Of a stretch of 64,000 nucleotides of DNA, positions 54,798-63,236 are shown piece after piece. Where the stretch lies: the NCBI GenBank assembly GCA_958295845.1, contig OY282376.1, forward strand, positions 943,022 to 1,007,021, in the 5' to 3' direction. The number at the start of each line of letters is the position of its first letter. The stretch's first letter is position 1. Both the position numbers and the translations under genes were made by a program. The stretch comes from Caldilineaceae bacterium. GTDB taxonomy: Bacteria; Chloroflexota; Anaerolineae; Caldilineales; Caldilineaceae. The notes beneath the pieces were generated by a model that searched no databases, had not been told where the DNA came from, and worked only from the letters and a program-made list of their open reading frames with translations.

Positions 54798-56123
54798 ATG
54801 AACCTGCTTCAAGACATCCAGGACATCCGCTTCCCCGCCAATCTGCCCGACACCCTCCTGGAAGTCCACCAGACCTTCGACACACCCCAGGTCGATGACA
54901 TCCATGCCGCCGTCGGCAAAGCCCTGACCCAAAGCGGCATCATGGCGCCCATGCAACCCGGCGATTCCGTCGCCGTCGGCGCCGGCAGCCGCGGCATCGC
55001 CAATCTCGCCGCCATCGTGCGCGCCGCCGTCGATCACCTCAAAGCCGCCGGCATGAAGCCCTACGTCGTCCCCGCCATGGGCAGCCACGGCGGCGCCACC
55101 GTCGAGGGACAGAAAGAGATCCTCGCCGGCATGGGCGTCACCGAGGAGGCCATAGGCGTTGAGATCAGAGCCACCATGGAAGTGGCCGAGATCGGCAACA
55201 TCCCCAACGGCCCCGCGGTCTGCCAGGGCAAAGACTCCATGGCCGCCGACCACGCCATTCTCGTCAGCCGCATCAAACCGCACACCGACTTCCGCAGCCA
55301 CCTGGAGAGCGGCCCCTCCAAAATGTGCGTCATCGGCTGGGGCAAGCAGCACGGTGCCTCCATGATGCACAGCGGCGGCGGCAGGAACTTCCAGATGTAT
55401 CTGGAGCCGGCAGCGCGCGTCTACGAGACCAATACCAACTTCCGCGGCGCCATCTGCCCCGTCGAAAACGCCTTTGAAGACACCGCTCTTATTGCCGGCC
55501 TGACCGCCGCCGAAGTGGGCACGAAGACAGAGGCAGACCTGCTCGTCAAGGCCAAGGACTACCTCGCCCAGATCCCCTTTGACGCCGTGGATATACTTGT
55601 CGTTCGCGACCTCGGCAAAAACATCTCCGGCACCGGCATGGACACCAACGTCATCAGCCGCCTCAGCATCCCCCGCCAGCCCGAAAACTTCGGCAAAGTC
55701 GATGTCGCCATCATCACCGTCCTCGACCTGACTGAAGAGACCCACGGCAACGTCTCCGGCCTCGGCCTCGCCAACGTGACCACCGAGCGCGTCTTCCGCA
55801 AGATCGACTGGCAGGCCACCTACATGAACGCCGTCACATCCGGCATCTTCAGCGCCACCCGCTCCCACCTGCCTCTTACCTTCGCCGACGACGAACGCGC
55901 CCTCGAAGTCGCCCTCCGCATCTGCGCCGAACCCCAGGACGCCGCCAAAATTGTCTTCATACGCGATACCCTCACCCTGGAGGACTTCTACGTCAGCCCC
56001 TCCCTGCGCGCAGAAGTTGAGAACCACCCACGTCTCACCATCACCGGCGAGACGCCCCTGACCTTCACAAATGGCGTTATGCAGACCCCATGGCAAATGG
56101 AGCCGATTCTGGAATACGCCTGA
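54798..56123 (+). CDS. LarA-like (DUF2088) racemase-fold protein
   Basis: A protein of 441 residues with AAGGAGAG upstream of the ATG. The N-terminal domain has the LarA/DUF2088 features: VAVGAGSRGIANL, VVPAMGSHGGAT, then ILVSRIKPHTDFRSHLESG and CVIGWGKQHGASMMHSGG with His residues in the place of the lactate racemase active site. LarA uses a nickel-pincer cofactor to racemise lactate; related proteins act on other 2-hydroxyacids. Whether the cofactor Lys is present is unclear to me. A perfect hairpin follows the stop, and PdxA2-like and DegT genes lie downstream. Confidence 0.78.
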   Translation: MNLLQDIQDIRFPANLPDTLLEVHQTFDTPQVDDIHAAVGKALTQSGIMAPMQPGDSVAVGAGSRGIANLAAIVRAAVDHLKAAGMKPYVVPAMGSHGGATVEGQKEILAGMGVTEEAIGVEIRATMEVAEIGNIPNGPAVCQGKDSMAADHAILVSRIKPHTDFRSHLESGPSKMCVIGWGKQHGASMMHSGGGRNFQMYLEPAARVYETNTNFRGAICPVENAFEDTALIAGLTAAEVGTKTEADLLVKAKDYLAQIPFDAVDILVVRDLGKNISGTGMDTNVISRLSIPRQPENFGKVDVAIITVLDLTEETHGNVSGLGLANVTTERVFRKIDWQATYMNAVTSGIFSATRSHLPLTFADDERALEVALRICAEPQDAAKIVFIRDTLTLEDFYVSPSLRAEVENHPRLTITGETPLTFTNGVMQTPWQMEPILEYA

Positions 56124-56141
56124 TCCGCAGCACAATAAAAT

Positions 56142-56177
56142 CGCCCCATGCTGACTCCGTACTGTCAGCATGGGGCG
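56142..56177 (+). terminator. Strong hairpin after the LarA-like gene
   Basis: A perfect 14-bp stem (CGCCCCATGCTGAC with GTCAGCATGGGGCG) and an 8-base loop, 18 bases after the stop codon. There is no T-run on the plus strand; an A-rich AATAAAA precedes it, so on the minus strand it would have a T-rich tail. Confidence 0.65.
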
Positions 56178-56259
56178 GCGACCTGAAATTTCAGCCCGCA
56201 ACCGCAGTTCTCGTCCTTCCGCACCGCGCCGGACCTGAACATCAACCTGTTAAAGTCAA

Positions 56260-57318
56260 ATGACTCCCAGTTCAGCTACACCGACGCGCGCCTCCCGCCT
56301 GGCCCTTCTCCTCGGTGATCCCAGTGGCATCGGGCCCGAAATCGTCGCCCGCGTCTTGTCAGAATCCGCTGGTCCGGACAAAGCGACCGACAGTGCCAGC
56401 AGCGCAAACATCGTCGTCATCGGCGAACCCTGGATCCTGGAATGGGGCGCCCAGTGCGCCGATCTCTCGCTTGACCTGCCCCAATACAACGCACCCGAGG
56501 ACCTGCCGCTCTCGGCCCCAGGCCCCGTGCTCCTCACCGGCCCATCCTTCCCTGAGAACGCACACACGCCCGGCCGCATGAGCCCCGCCGCCGGCCGCTA
56601 CGTCCTGCAATCGCTCGACTACGCCGCCGAACTCGCCCGCGCCGGCGCTGTAGACGGCATCTGCTACGCCTCACTCAACAAACAGGCCATGCACGCCGCC
56701 GGCAGCAGCCATGAGGACGAGCTTCGCTACTTCGCCGACCGCCTCGGCGTCAGCGGATACGTCGGCGAAGTCAACACCCTCGACGGCCTCTGGACCTCCC
56801 GAGTAACCTCCCATATCCCCCTGCGCGCCGTCTATCAGCACATATCCGTCGAGGAAATCCTGCCCGCCATTCGCCTCATCCACAACACCATCCGCCAGGG
56901 CGGGCAGCCGTCGCCTCGCCTCGCCGTGGCCGGCCTCAACCCCCACGCCGGTGAAGGCGGGCTCTTCGGCAGCGAAGAAGACGACGTCATCCGCCCCGCC
57001 GTCGAAGCCGCCCAGGAAGAGGACATCGCCGCCTCCGGCCCCTACCCGCCCGACACCGTCTTCCTGCGCGCAAGTCGCGGCGAGTTCGACGGCGTCGTAA
57101 CCATGTACCACGATCAGGGCCAGATCGCCATGAACCTGCTCGGCTTCGAACGCGGCGTCACCGTCCACGGCGGCCTGCCAACCCCCATCACAACCCCGGC
57201 CCACGGCACCGCCTTCGACATCGTCGGCAAAGGCGTAGCCAATCCACAGGCTCTCAAGCAAGCCCTGAAACTGTGTACCCAGATGCTCGCACCAGTGCCG
57301 CGCGGACGACCCGCCTAA
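56260..57318 (+). CDS. pdxA2: PdxA2-like 4-phosphoerythronate/threonate dehydrogenase family protein
   Basis: A protein of 352 residues of the PdxA family: LLGDPSGIGPEI, NLNPHAGEGGLFG-type loop (AGLNPHAGEGGLFG), MYHDQGQIAMNLLGF, VHGGLPTPITTPAHGTAFDI with the metal-binding His and Asp. Classical PdxA makes an intermediate of vitamin B6. PdxA2 relatives oxidise four-carbon sugar-acid phosphates and are typically next to a DUF1537 kinase; one is encoded at 58648, two genes away, so the PdxA2 role is preferred. It is 12 bp ahead of the DegT gene. Confidence 0.87.
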   Translation: MTPSSATPTRASRLALLLGDPSGIGPEIVARVLSESAGPDKATDSASSANIVVIGEPWILEWGAQCADLSLDLPQYNAPEDLPLSAPGPVLLTGPSFPENAHTPGRMSPAAGRYVLQSLDYAAELARAGAVDGICYASLNKQAMHAAGSSHEDELRYFADRLGVSGYVGEVNTLDGLWTSRVTSHIPLRAVYQHISVEEILPAIRLIHNTIRQGGQPSPRLAVAGLNPHAGEGGLFGSEEDDVIRPAVEAAQEEDIAASGPYPPDTVFLRASRGEFDGVVTMYHDQGQIAMNLLGFERGVTVHGGLPTPITTPAHGTAFDIVGKGVANPQALKQALKLCTQMLAPVPRGRPA

Positions 57319-57330
57319 GCAGAGGAAAAC

Positions 57331-58524
57331 ATGACAGATAGCACGCTAGCCATCCACGGCGGCCAACCCATCCGCTCCCAACCATGGCCCAGCTGGCCGC
57401 AGTGGGACGAATCCGAGCGCGAAGGGCTGCTGGCCGTGCTCGAACGCGGCGAATGGGGCGGCTACGACGCAGCCGTGAACGAATTTGAGTCCGCCTTCGC
57501 CGCCCGTCATGCCGCCCGCTTCTGCGTCACCACAGTCAACGGAACCACCACCCTCGAGACCGCCCTGCGCGCCCTGGATATCGGCCCCGGAGATGAGGTC
57601 ATCGTGCCTCCCTACACCTTCATCGCCACCGCCGCCGCAGTGCGCACCGTCGGCGCCACCCCCGTCTTCGCCGATGTCGACCTGGACACCTGGAATCTCT
57701 CAATCCCCGCCGTCGAAGCCGCCGTCAGCGAACGCACCAGGGCCGTAATCCCAGTCCATTTCGGCGGCCTGCCCGTCGATTTCGACAGCCTCCTGCCGCT
57801 GGCGCAGCGCCACGGCCTCTACGTCATCGAAGACGCCGCCCACGCCCATGGCAGCAGCTGGAACGGCCAGCCTGTCGGCGCCCTCGGCGTCGCCGGTTCA
57901 TTCAGCTTCCAGGCCAGCAAAAACCTGACCGCCGGCGAGGGCGGCGCGCTCCTCACCAACGATCCCCAACTGGCCGAGCGCATGTGGAGCATCGCCAATT
58001 GCGGACGCGGCCCCGAAGGCCGCGGCTACGAACATCCCAATCTCGGCACCAACCTGCGCCTGAGCGGCTGGCAGGCTGCCGTCCTCTCCGCCGGTCTCGC
58101 CAGACTCGACGAACAGCTCGAGCGCCGCATGAGCAACGCCCGCCGCCTGCGCGCCTTCCTCGACGAGGTCGAAGGCCTGACCCCCCAACGCTGGGACGCC
58201 CGCGTCGACGCCCACGCCCACCACATCTTCCTCATGCGCTACGACGCCGACAGCTTCGGCGGCCTCCCCCGCCAGGCGCTCATCTCCGCCCTGCGCGCCG
58301 AAAACATCCCCGTCGGCCCGCTCTACCCCTACCCCCTCTACCACCAGCCCCCGCTCGTCGAACCCTTCAGCCGCATCACGCCCTGCCCCAACAGCGAGTT
58401 CCTCTGCCAGCAGACCATCTCCATCAGCCAAAACGTCCTCCTGGCCGACCCGCACGAAATGGACGACATCCTCCACGCCATCCTCAAAGTACGCGAAAAC
58501 ATAGCCTCAATCACTAACCACTGA
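57331..58524 (+). CDS. DegT/DnrJ/EryC1/StrS-family aminotransferase (third of three)
   Basis: A protein of 397 residues with AGAGGAAAA before the ATG. Marks: VTTVNGTTTLETALRALDIGPGDEV, YVIEDAAHAHGSSWNG with the cofactor Asp, FSFQASKNLTAGEGG with the Schiff-base Lys, and NLGTNLRLSGWQAAV. It is closer to the AHBA-synthase/StrS-like type than the other two here. It is coupled to the PdxA2-like gene, so it may form or remove an amino group on a sugar acid in that pathway. Confidence 0.93.
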   Translation: MTDSTLAIHGGQPIRSQPWPSWPQWDESEREGLLAVLERGEWGGYDAAVNEFESAFAARHAARFCVTTVNGTTTLETALRALDIGPGDEVIVPPYTFIATAAAVRTVGATPVFADVDLDTWNLSIPAVEAAVSERTRAVIPVHFGGLPVDFDSLLPLAQRHGLYVIEDAAHAHGSSWNGQPVGALGVAGSFSFQASKNLTAGEGGALLTNDPQLAERMWSIANCGRGPEGRGYEHPNLGTNLRLSGWQAAVLSAGLARLDEQLERRMSNARRLRAFLDEVEGLTPQRWDARVDAHAHHIFLMRYDADSFGGLPRQALISALRAENIPVGPLYPYPLYHQPPLVEPFSRITPCPNSEFLCQQTISISQNVLLADPHEMDDILHAILKVRENIASITNH

Positions 58525-58547
58525 CTGCTGATTACCGTTCACTGCAT

Positions 58548-58720
58548 TTGGGCGGTCGTGCCTTCGGCCCTCCCTTGTGCAGGGGCTGCGCCCCCGCAAC
58601 GCCCCGCCCTTGTTAGCCACCGTGCGTTTTCTTCCCCGGCAAAATGTCTAGCCAGCAGTGTCTACACCCCAACTTGCAGTCTCATCCCACTGATCCCTAG
58701 CCCCTGACCCCTGCCCTTCA
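58548..58720. repeat. Double-hairpin repeat, copy D with long tail
   Basis: Core: CCTTCGGCCC hairpin (58559-58570, first stem one base weaker than copy A) and GCaGGGGCTGCGCCCCCGC (58579-58597). The tail CCACCGTGCG, CTTCCCCGGCAAAATGTCTA, GCCAGCAGTGTCTAC and CCCCTGACCCC parallels 3361-3475 near copy A, so the two share roughly 170 bp. It overlaps the 3' end of the kinase gene on the minus strand. Confidence 0.8.
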
Positions 58721-59934
58721 CCAGACAAGCCAACACTCTCCAACAACGCCGCAAGCGTTCCTTCTTCGCCAAAATGCCCTGGCTTTAACACAACTAGGGT
58801 TGGACGTCCGCCGATGACAGCGCTGCAAAGCGGCATCCCCGGCAGCAACTCCTGCTCAACCGATAGCCGCACTACATCCAGCTGCCTGAGAATAGGCATA
58901 GCCGTATCACCGCCCACCAGCAGCAGCAAATCAACCGGCCGCCGCGCCAGCGCCGCCACACTGACGCGGGCCAAATGGTCGGCCCGCTCTCGCGCCTCAG
59001 CCCCTTCCAGAACTGCTCCGGGCAGGGGCCGCGGCTGCTGCAACAGCCAGACCGGATCAGCCGGATCCAGAACGGCTGTCTCAGCCGCTTCGGTCTCCGG
59101 CAACACGTTCATCCGGCTGACTGCCAGGTGAGAAGCGTCGCGCGCGGTGCGCAGTAGGAATTCGATCTGCCTGTGGGCAACGCCGCTGCCACTGCCCACG
59201 ACGGCTAGGACCGTCCGCACAGCCGGCCGTCGACCCTGCTCTGGCAGCGCGCGAAAAGCCGCACGTTCACTCTCCCGTCGCACCAGCGCACCCACCAGTC
59301 CGGCACTCCCGCACAGCAGCGCATCCGGAACCCCCTCCCGCTGCGCCTGCACCACCCTGTCCAGGTCGTCGTCCGTCTGCGCGTCAACCGCAATGACGAT
59401 TCGTCCCGCGCCTGGGCCTCCCGCCCCCTCGCGCGCGAACCGTTTCATATTCGCCGCCAGCCCGCCGCCCCGCACCTGTTCCAGATTCAGCGCTCTTACA
59501 CTATGACGACTCTGCTCGCGCAGAAGAGAGGGCAGATGGACGTCTGGAGGTCCGAGATCGGGCGCCGTGAGTATCCCGTCGCGTACGCGCCGCCCCTGGG
59601 CCGGAAAGGCCGGGCACACAACCGCCGCCGGCGCGTCCACCAGTTCCAGCAACGCGTCCAATTCACTGCCGACGTTGCCCCGCAGCGTCGAGTCAATCTT
59701 CTTGTACCACAGCCCGTCTAGGGCGGGCAGAGACGCCGCCGTATTGCGCGCCTCCTCTGCGGCCGCCGCCTCCGCCAGATGGCGGGAGTCCGATGTAAAG
59801 GCCAGCGCCCCCGTCGGCAATGGCAGTCTTGGAATGTCCAGGAAGATCGTCGCCGGCAGCCCGAACCGCCGACAACGCGCCGCAGTATCCGCCGCGCCGG
59901 TCAGGTCGTCTGCAAGAATTTTCAGGTACCTCAT
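58648..59934 (-). CDS. Four-carbon acid sugar kinase family protein (DUF1537, DtnK/DenK/OtnK-like)
   Basis: A protein of 428 residues from ATG 59934, with AGGA 13 to 10 bases upstream of the ATG. The N-terminal domain has ILADDLTGAADTAARC, KKIDSTLRGNVG and VCPAFPAQGR; the C-terminal ATP-binding domain has VVGSGSGVAHRQ, LLLVGGDTAMPIL and VLKPGHFGEEG. It should phosphorylate a sugar acid such as erythronate or threonate for the PdxA2-like dehydrogenase. The final ~23 residues (GEGQGSGARDQW and on) are translated from the copy D repeat, so the original C-terminus near LESVGLS has been extended. Confidence 0.88.
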   Translation of the reverse strand: MRYLKILADDLTGAADTAARCRRFGLPATIFLDIPRLPLPTGALAFTSDSRHLAEAAAAEEARNTAASLPALDGLWYKKIDSTLRGNVGSELDALLELVDAPAAVVCPAFPAQGRRVRDGILTAPDLGPPDVHLPSLLREQSRHSVRALNLEQVRGGGLAANMKRFAREGAGGPGAGRIVIAVDAQTDDDLDRVVQAQREGVPDALLCGSAGLVGALVRRESERAAFRALPEQGRRPAVRTVLAVVGSGSGVAHRQIEFLLRTARDASHLAVSRMNVLPETEAAETAVLDPADPVWLLQQPRPLPGAVLEGAEARERADHLARVSVAALARRPVDLLLLVGGDTAMPILRQLDVVRLSVEQELLPGMPLCSAVIGGRPTLVVLKPGHFGEEGTLAALLESVGLSGEGQGSGARDQWDETASWGVDTAG

Positions 59935-60051
59935 CAAATAAGATCCTGCTATACTTAATCTGAAACAACATTCACGAAATAGAATGGCGCACTCGCGATC
60001 AAGCATAAACTCGCTTGCACCGGTGCGCAAGCAACGCCCGACCATCTCAAC

Positions 60052-60447
60052 ATGACCCAAATCAATCTGTTCGAGCAGAACGCGCCGCTGCAGTTTGAGC
60101 GGATTCTCATCTACCCCTACCCCGACCTGCGACGCCTGTGGGTACGCATCTGGTTGCCTGCCCGCTTGGAAGATGACGCCCCCAATGTCGAGCTCATAGT
60201 CTACAACCCCGATGGTACCGAAAACAACAGCCTCTTCCTCCTGGCGCAAACAGATACCCGCCTCAACAACACCTTGCACCTCAAAGACCCTGTCACCCCC
60301 GACGAGACCTACCGCGTCAAAGCAACGCTCTCCGTCGGTCTGAGCAAGGACGCACAGCTGGTCGACCAACAGGCCTTCGACCTGACGTTGACCTTCCGCG
60401 ACCCCGAGGCCGGTGAACCGGGCTACGGTATAAACTGCAGCCCATAG
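60052..60447 (+). CDS. Hypothetical beta-rich protein ahead of the ATP-grasp gene
   Basis: A protein of 131 residues with no family that I recognise. It is rich in alternating hydrophobic strands (RILIYPYPDLRRLWVRIWLP, NVELIVYNPDGTENN, YRVKATLSVGL) and reads like a small beta-sandwich. No leader or membrane segment. It is divergent from the DUF1537 kinase gene (117 bp between starts) and 95 bp upstream of the ATP-grasp gene on the same strand, so it may belong to that cluster. Confidence 0.65.
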   Translation: MTQINLFEQNAPLQFERILIYPYPDLRRLWVRIWLPARLEDDAPNVELIVYNPDGTENNSLFLLAQTDTRLNNTLHLKDPVTPDETYRVKATLSVGLSKDAQLVDQQAFDLTLTFRDPEAGEPGYGINCSP

Positions 60448-60542
60448 CCGCCAGATTTCAGCGCTTGGCACACACCCGCAATCTCGAAGTATACTGAAGG
60501 ACTCTGAAGGCCGCTGAGAAACGCAGGACGGCTAATGGCCAA

Positions 60543-61922
60543 ATGAACCCACTGACCGCCATCGACCGTTACCATGACCTCCTTTCCCGACCGGGCCTGG
60601 CCAACGACAGCTGGGGCCTTCTAACAGCGCGCATGGCCGATCGCAACATGGTTTTCGGCGAGCGCCCACTCTGCACCGTTCTGCGTCCACTTTTCTATTC
60701 GCCTGAAGAGTGGAGCTATCTGGTCAATCGCACACAGCTGATTCTCCGCCTCTTCGACCGCCTGGCCAGCCTCATGCTGGAAGACGACGCGCTGCGCGCG
60801 CAGATCCACGCAACCCCCGAAGAAGAGCAACTGATTCGTATCGATCACGGCTTCCGCTCCACCATCCCCACCGCCCGTCTCGACAGCTTTTTCGCCCGTA
60901 ACCAGGACGGCAGCCGCAGCCTCGGCTTTGTCGAGTTCAACGGCGAAAGCCCGGCCTCCATGGCTTATTCCGACGTGCTCGGCGATCTGTTTCTTGAAAT
61001 GCCCGTCATGCAGGAGTTCGGCCAGCTCTACGCAGTGAACTCCCTGCCCAGCAAGGCGCCGGCTCTCGACGAATTCCTGCGCGTCTACCACGAGTGGCGC
61101 GGCGATCGCAGCAAACTGCCCGATATCGCAATCGTCGACTGGCGCGGCGTACCCACCGCCAGCGAATTCGACCTCTTCGTCGAGTACTTTGCCGAATACG
61201 GTATCACCGCTGTCATCTGCGACCCGGAGGAGATGGAGTTCAGAAACGGGCGCCTCTATGCCGCTGGCACTCAGGTCGATTTCGTCTACAAGCGCGTCCT
61301 GATCAGCGAACTCCTGCTCCGCTACGGGCTGGACCATCCCATCGTCGAAGCGTTGCACGCCCGCGCAATCTGCCTCGTAAACCCGTTCAGTTGCAAGCTC
61401 CTCCACAAAAAGGCCAGCCTCGCCGTCGCCAGCGACGAGCGCAACGCCCATCTTCTCACCGCAGACGAGCAGCAGGCGGTCAAAGCGCACATCCCCTGGA
61501 CCCGCACTGTCGAGGAACGGTCCACTCTCGACCCGGCCGGCAATCCAATCGACCTCCTGCCGTGGGCCAGCGCAAACCGCGAGGGGCTGGTGATCAAACC
61601 GAACGACGAATACGGCGGCAAGGGCGTGCTCATCGGCTGGGAGACGGATCAGCCCGCATGGGACGCGGCCCTGGCTGCCGCCTCCGCTGAACCGGCCGTC
61701 GTTCAGGAACGCGTGCAAATCGCCTACGAGGAGTTCCCGGCCATGACCGCAGATGGCCGCGTCGAAATCGACCTTCGCCTCGTCGATTCGGATCCCTTTC
61801 TGTTCCGCGGCGAACGCGTACACGGCTGTCTCTGCCGCCTGAGCAGCCAGACCCTCCTCAACGTGACCGCCGGCGGCGGCTCAATTGTGCCGGTGTTTGT
61901 GGTTGAAGAAAAGAACGCGTAG
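60543..61922 (+). CDS. ATP-grasp-like amidoligase-type protein
   Basis: A protein of 459 residues. The C-terminal part has ATP-grasp features: [19 protein letters not shown] (ATP-binding Lys and glycine loop, ~residues 343-361), VVQERVQI, a metal-site segment [16 protein letters not shown] and [11 protein letters not shown]. The N-terminal half has [17 protein letters not shown] and [13 protein letters not shown], like the pre-ATP domain of glutathionylspermidine-synthase-like or circularly permuted ATP-grasp proteins. It would join a carboxylate to an amine using ATP. Two GCS2-type ligases follow, as in amidoligase clusters predicted to make small peptide-like compounds. Confidence 0.75.
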   Translation: MNPLTAIDRYHDLLSRPGLANDSWGLLTARMADRNMVFGERPLCTVLRPLFYSPEEWSYLVNRTQLILRLFDRLASLMLEDDALRAQIHATPEEEQLIRIDHGFRSTIPTARLDSFFARNQDGSRSLGFVEFNGESPASMAYSDVLGDLFLEMPVMQEFGQLYAVNSLPSKAPALDEFLRVYHEWRGDRSKLPDIAIVDWRGVPTASEFDLFVEYFAEYGITAVICDPEEMEFRNGRLYAAGTQVDFVYKRVLISELLLRYGLDHPIVEALHARAICLVNPFSCKLLHKKASLAVASDERNAHLLTADEQQAVKAHIPWTRTVEERSTLDPAGNPIDLLPWASANREGLVIKPNDEYGGKGVLIGWETDQPAWDAALAAASAEPAVVQERVQIAYEEFPAMTADGRVEIDLRLVDSDPFLFRGERVHGCLCRLSSQTLLNVTAGGGSIVPVFVVEEKNA

Positions 61923-62045
61923 CAGGCCCCGTCACCGTACGCCGCGAACGGAGCAACGACGCCGAACGCCGGACCAACCCCGGGATATGCAACAGAAATC
62001 CGGCGTTTCAAACCCCCGCGATGACGCGGAAGAAGAGAGCGAGCT

Positions 62046-63236
62046 ATGGCCGAGTACAGCCAACCATCCTTTAGCATCAGCATCGAAGAGGAATATCAGT
62101 TTGTCGACCCCGACACCCGCGAGCTGCGTGGTTTTGCTACAGCACATGGGCTCACGCTCCTGCACGACCAGACCCTGAGCAAGCCATCCACAGGTTCCCC
62201 GGACCTGGCTTCCACGCCCGTAACGGGTACTCCGATCTGCCGCGATATCAAGCAGGCCCGCCGGGAGCTCCTGCGCATCCGCCGCGAAATGCGGCAACTG
62301 GCCGCAAACCACGGCCTCAAAATGATGGTCGCCGGCGCACACCCCTTCAGTCACTGGGATAGGGAACTGGAGGAGTCGCCCCGCTATCGCGCCCTCATCG
62401 AGGACACACAGTTCATCGCCCGCCGCCTGCTCGCCTTCGGCATGAACGTCCACGTCGGCATCGACGACAGAAATCTGGCCATCGATGTCATGAACGCAAT
62501 GCGTTACCTGCTGCCCCACATCCTCTGCCTTGCCAACGCCTCACCTTTCTGGCAGGGCCTCGATACCGGGTTGGCCAGCTACCGCTCCGTCCTCTTGGAC
62601 GCCCTGCCCCGCACCGGCATTCCCAACGCCTTCCGCAGCCTCAGCGACTATCAAAACTACGTCGATACCCTCCTGCGCACCAACAGCATACCCGATCCCG
62701 AAGCCATCTGGTGGGACATCCGCCCCCACTCCCATCAGCAGGACCCGTCCCGCCCGCGCACTGACGCCGGCCGCAACGCCCAGTCCAATACGACCCCAAC
62801 CGAACAGGCCGCGCTCGAAGTTCGGGTCTGCGACGCCCTGCCTGATATCGACGACGTGCTCGCCGTCGCCGCGCTGATCCAGGCAACCGTTGCCTGGATG
62901 GTCGACCTGCGCCATCGCAACATGTCCTTCCGCCTCTACGACCGCACACTCATAGCCGAGAACAAATGGCGGGCCGTCCGCTACGGGCTCCAGGGAAACC
63001 TGCTCGATTTCGGCATCGAACAGGAAGTACCCATTCACGACCTGTTGCACGAACTGCTCGAACGGGTCGAACCGGTCCTCGACCGCCTCAACTGCCGCCA
63101 AGAGGTCTCCCACATCCACACCATCATGCAGCGGGGGGCCAGTGCCGACCAGCAGCGCCATCTCTGGCGGCAGAGCGGCGAAGACGGCAAGGCCGTCGTC
63201 GATTTCCTCGTTTCGCAGACGGAGCAAAACCTATGA
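62046..63236 (+). CDS. GCS2/YbdK-type carboxylate-amine ligase, divergent copy
   Basis: A protein of 396 residues. [35 protein letters not shown] and ALEVRVCD show the glutamate-cysteine-ligase-2 family. Compared with the next gene it lacks the acidic/Gln block E-x-H-Q-x-x-V-E: residues 44-64 are Ser/Pro-rich instead. GMNVHVG replaces G-x-H-x-HVG, and ~25 polar residues ([20 protein letters not shown] and on) are inserted after WWDIRPH. These changes fall in expected substrate or metal positions, so it may be an inactive partner or have another substrate. Its stop overlaps the next start (ATGA). Confidence 0.85.
   Translation: MAEYSQPSFSISIEEEYQFVDPDTRELRGFATAHGLTLLHDQTLSKPSTGSPDLASTPVTGTPICRDIKQARRELLRIRREMRQLAANHGLKMMVAGAHPFSHWDRELEESPRYRALIEDTQFIARRLLAFGMNVHVGIDDRNLAIDVMNAMRYLLPHILCLANASPFWQGLDTGLASYRSVLLDALPRTGIPNAFRSLSDYQNYVDTLLRTNSIPDPEAIWWDIRPHSHQQDPSRPRTDAGRNAQSNTTPTEQAALEVRVCDALPDIDDVLAVAALIQATVAWMVDLRHRNMSFRLYDRTLIAENKWRAVRYGLQGNLLDFGIEQEVPIHDLLHELLERVEPVLDRLNCRQEVSHIHTIMQRGASADQQRHLWRQSGEDGKAVVDFLVSQTEQNL

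Noticed and set aside
54723..56201. Minus-strand open frame of 492 codons opposite the LarA-like gene
   Set aside because: Antisense to a gene with clear family motifs; the translation is biased to Ala, Gly, Val and Asp, typical of a shadow frame.
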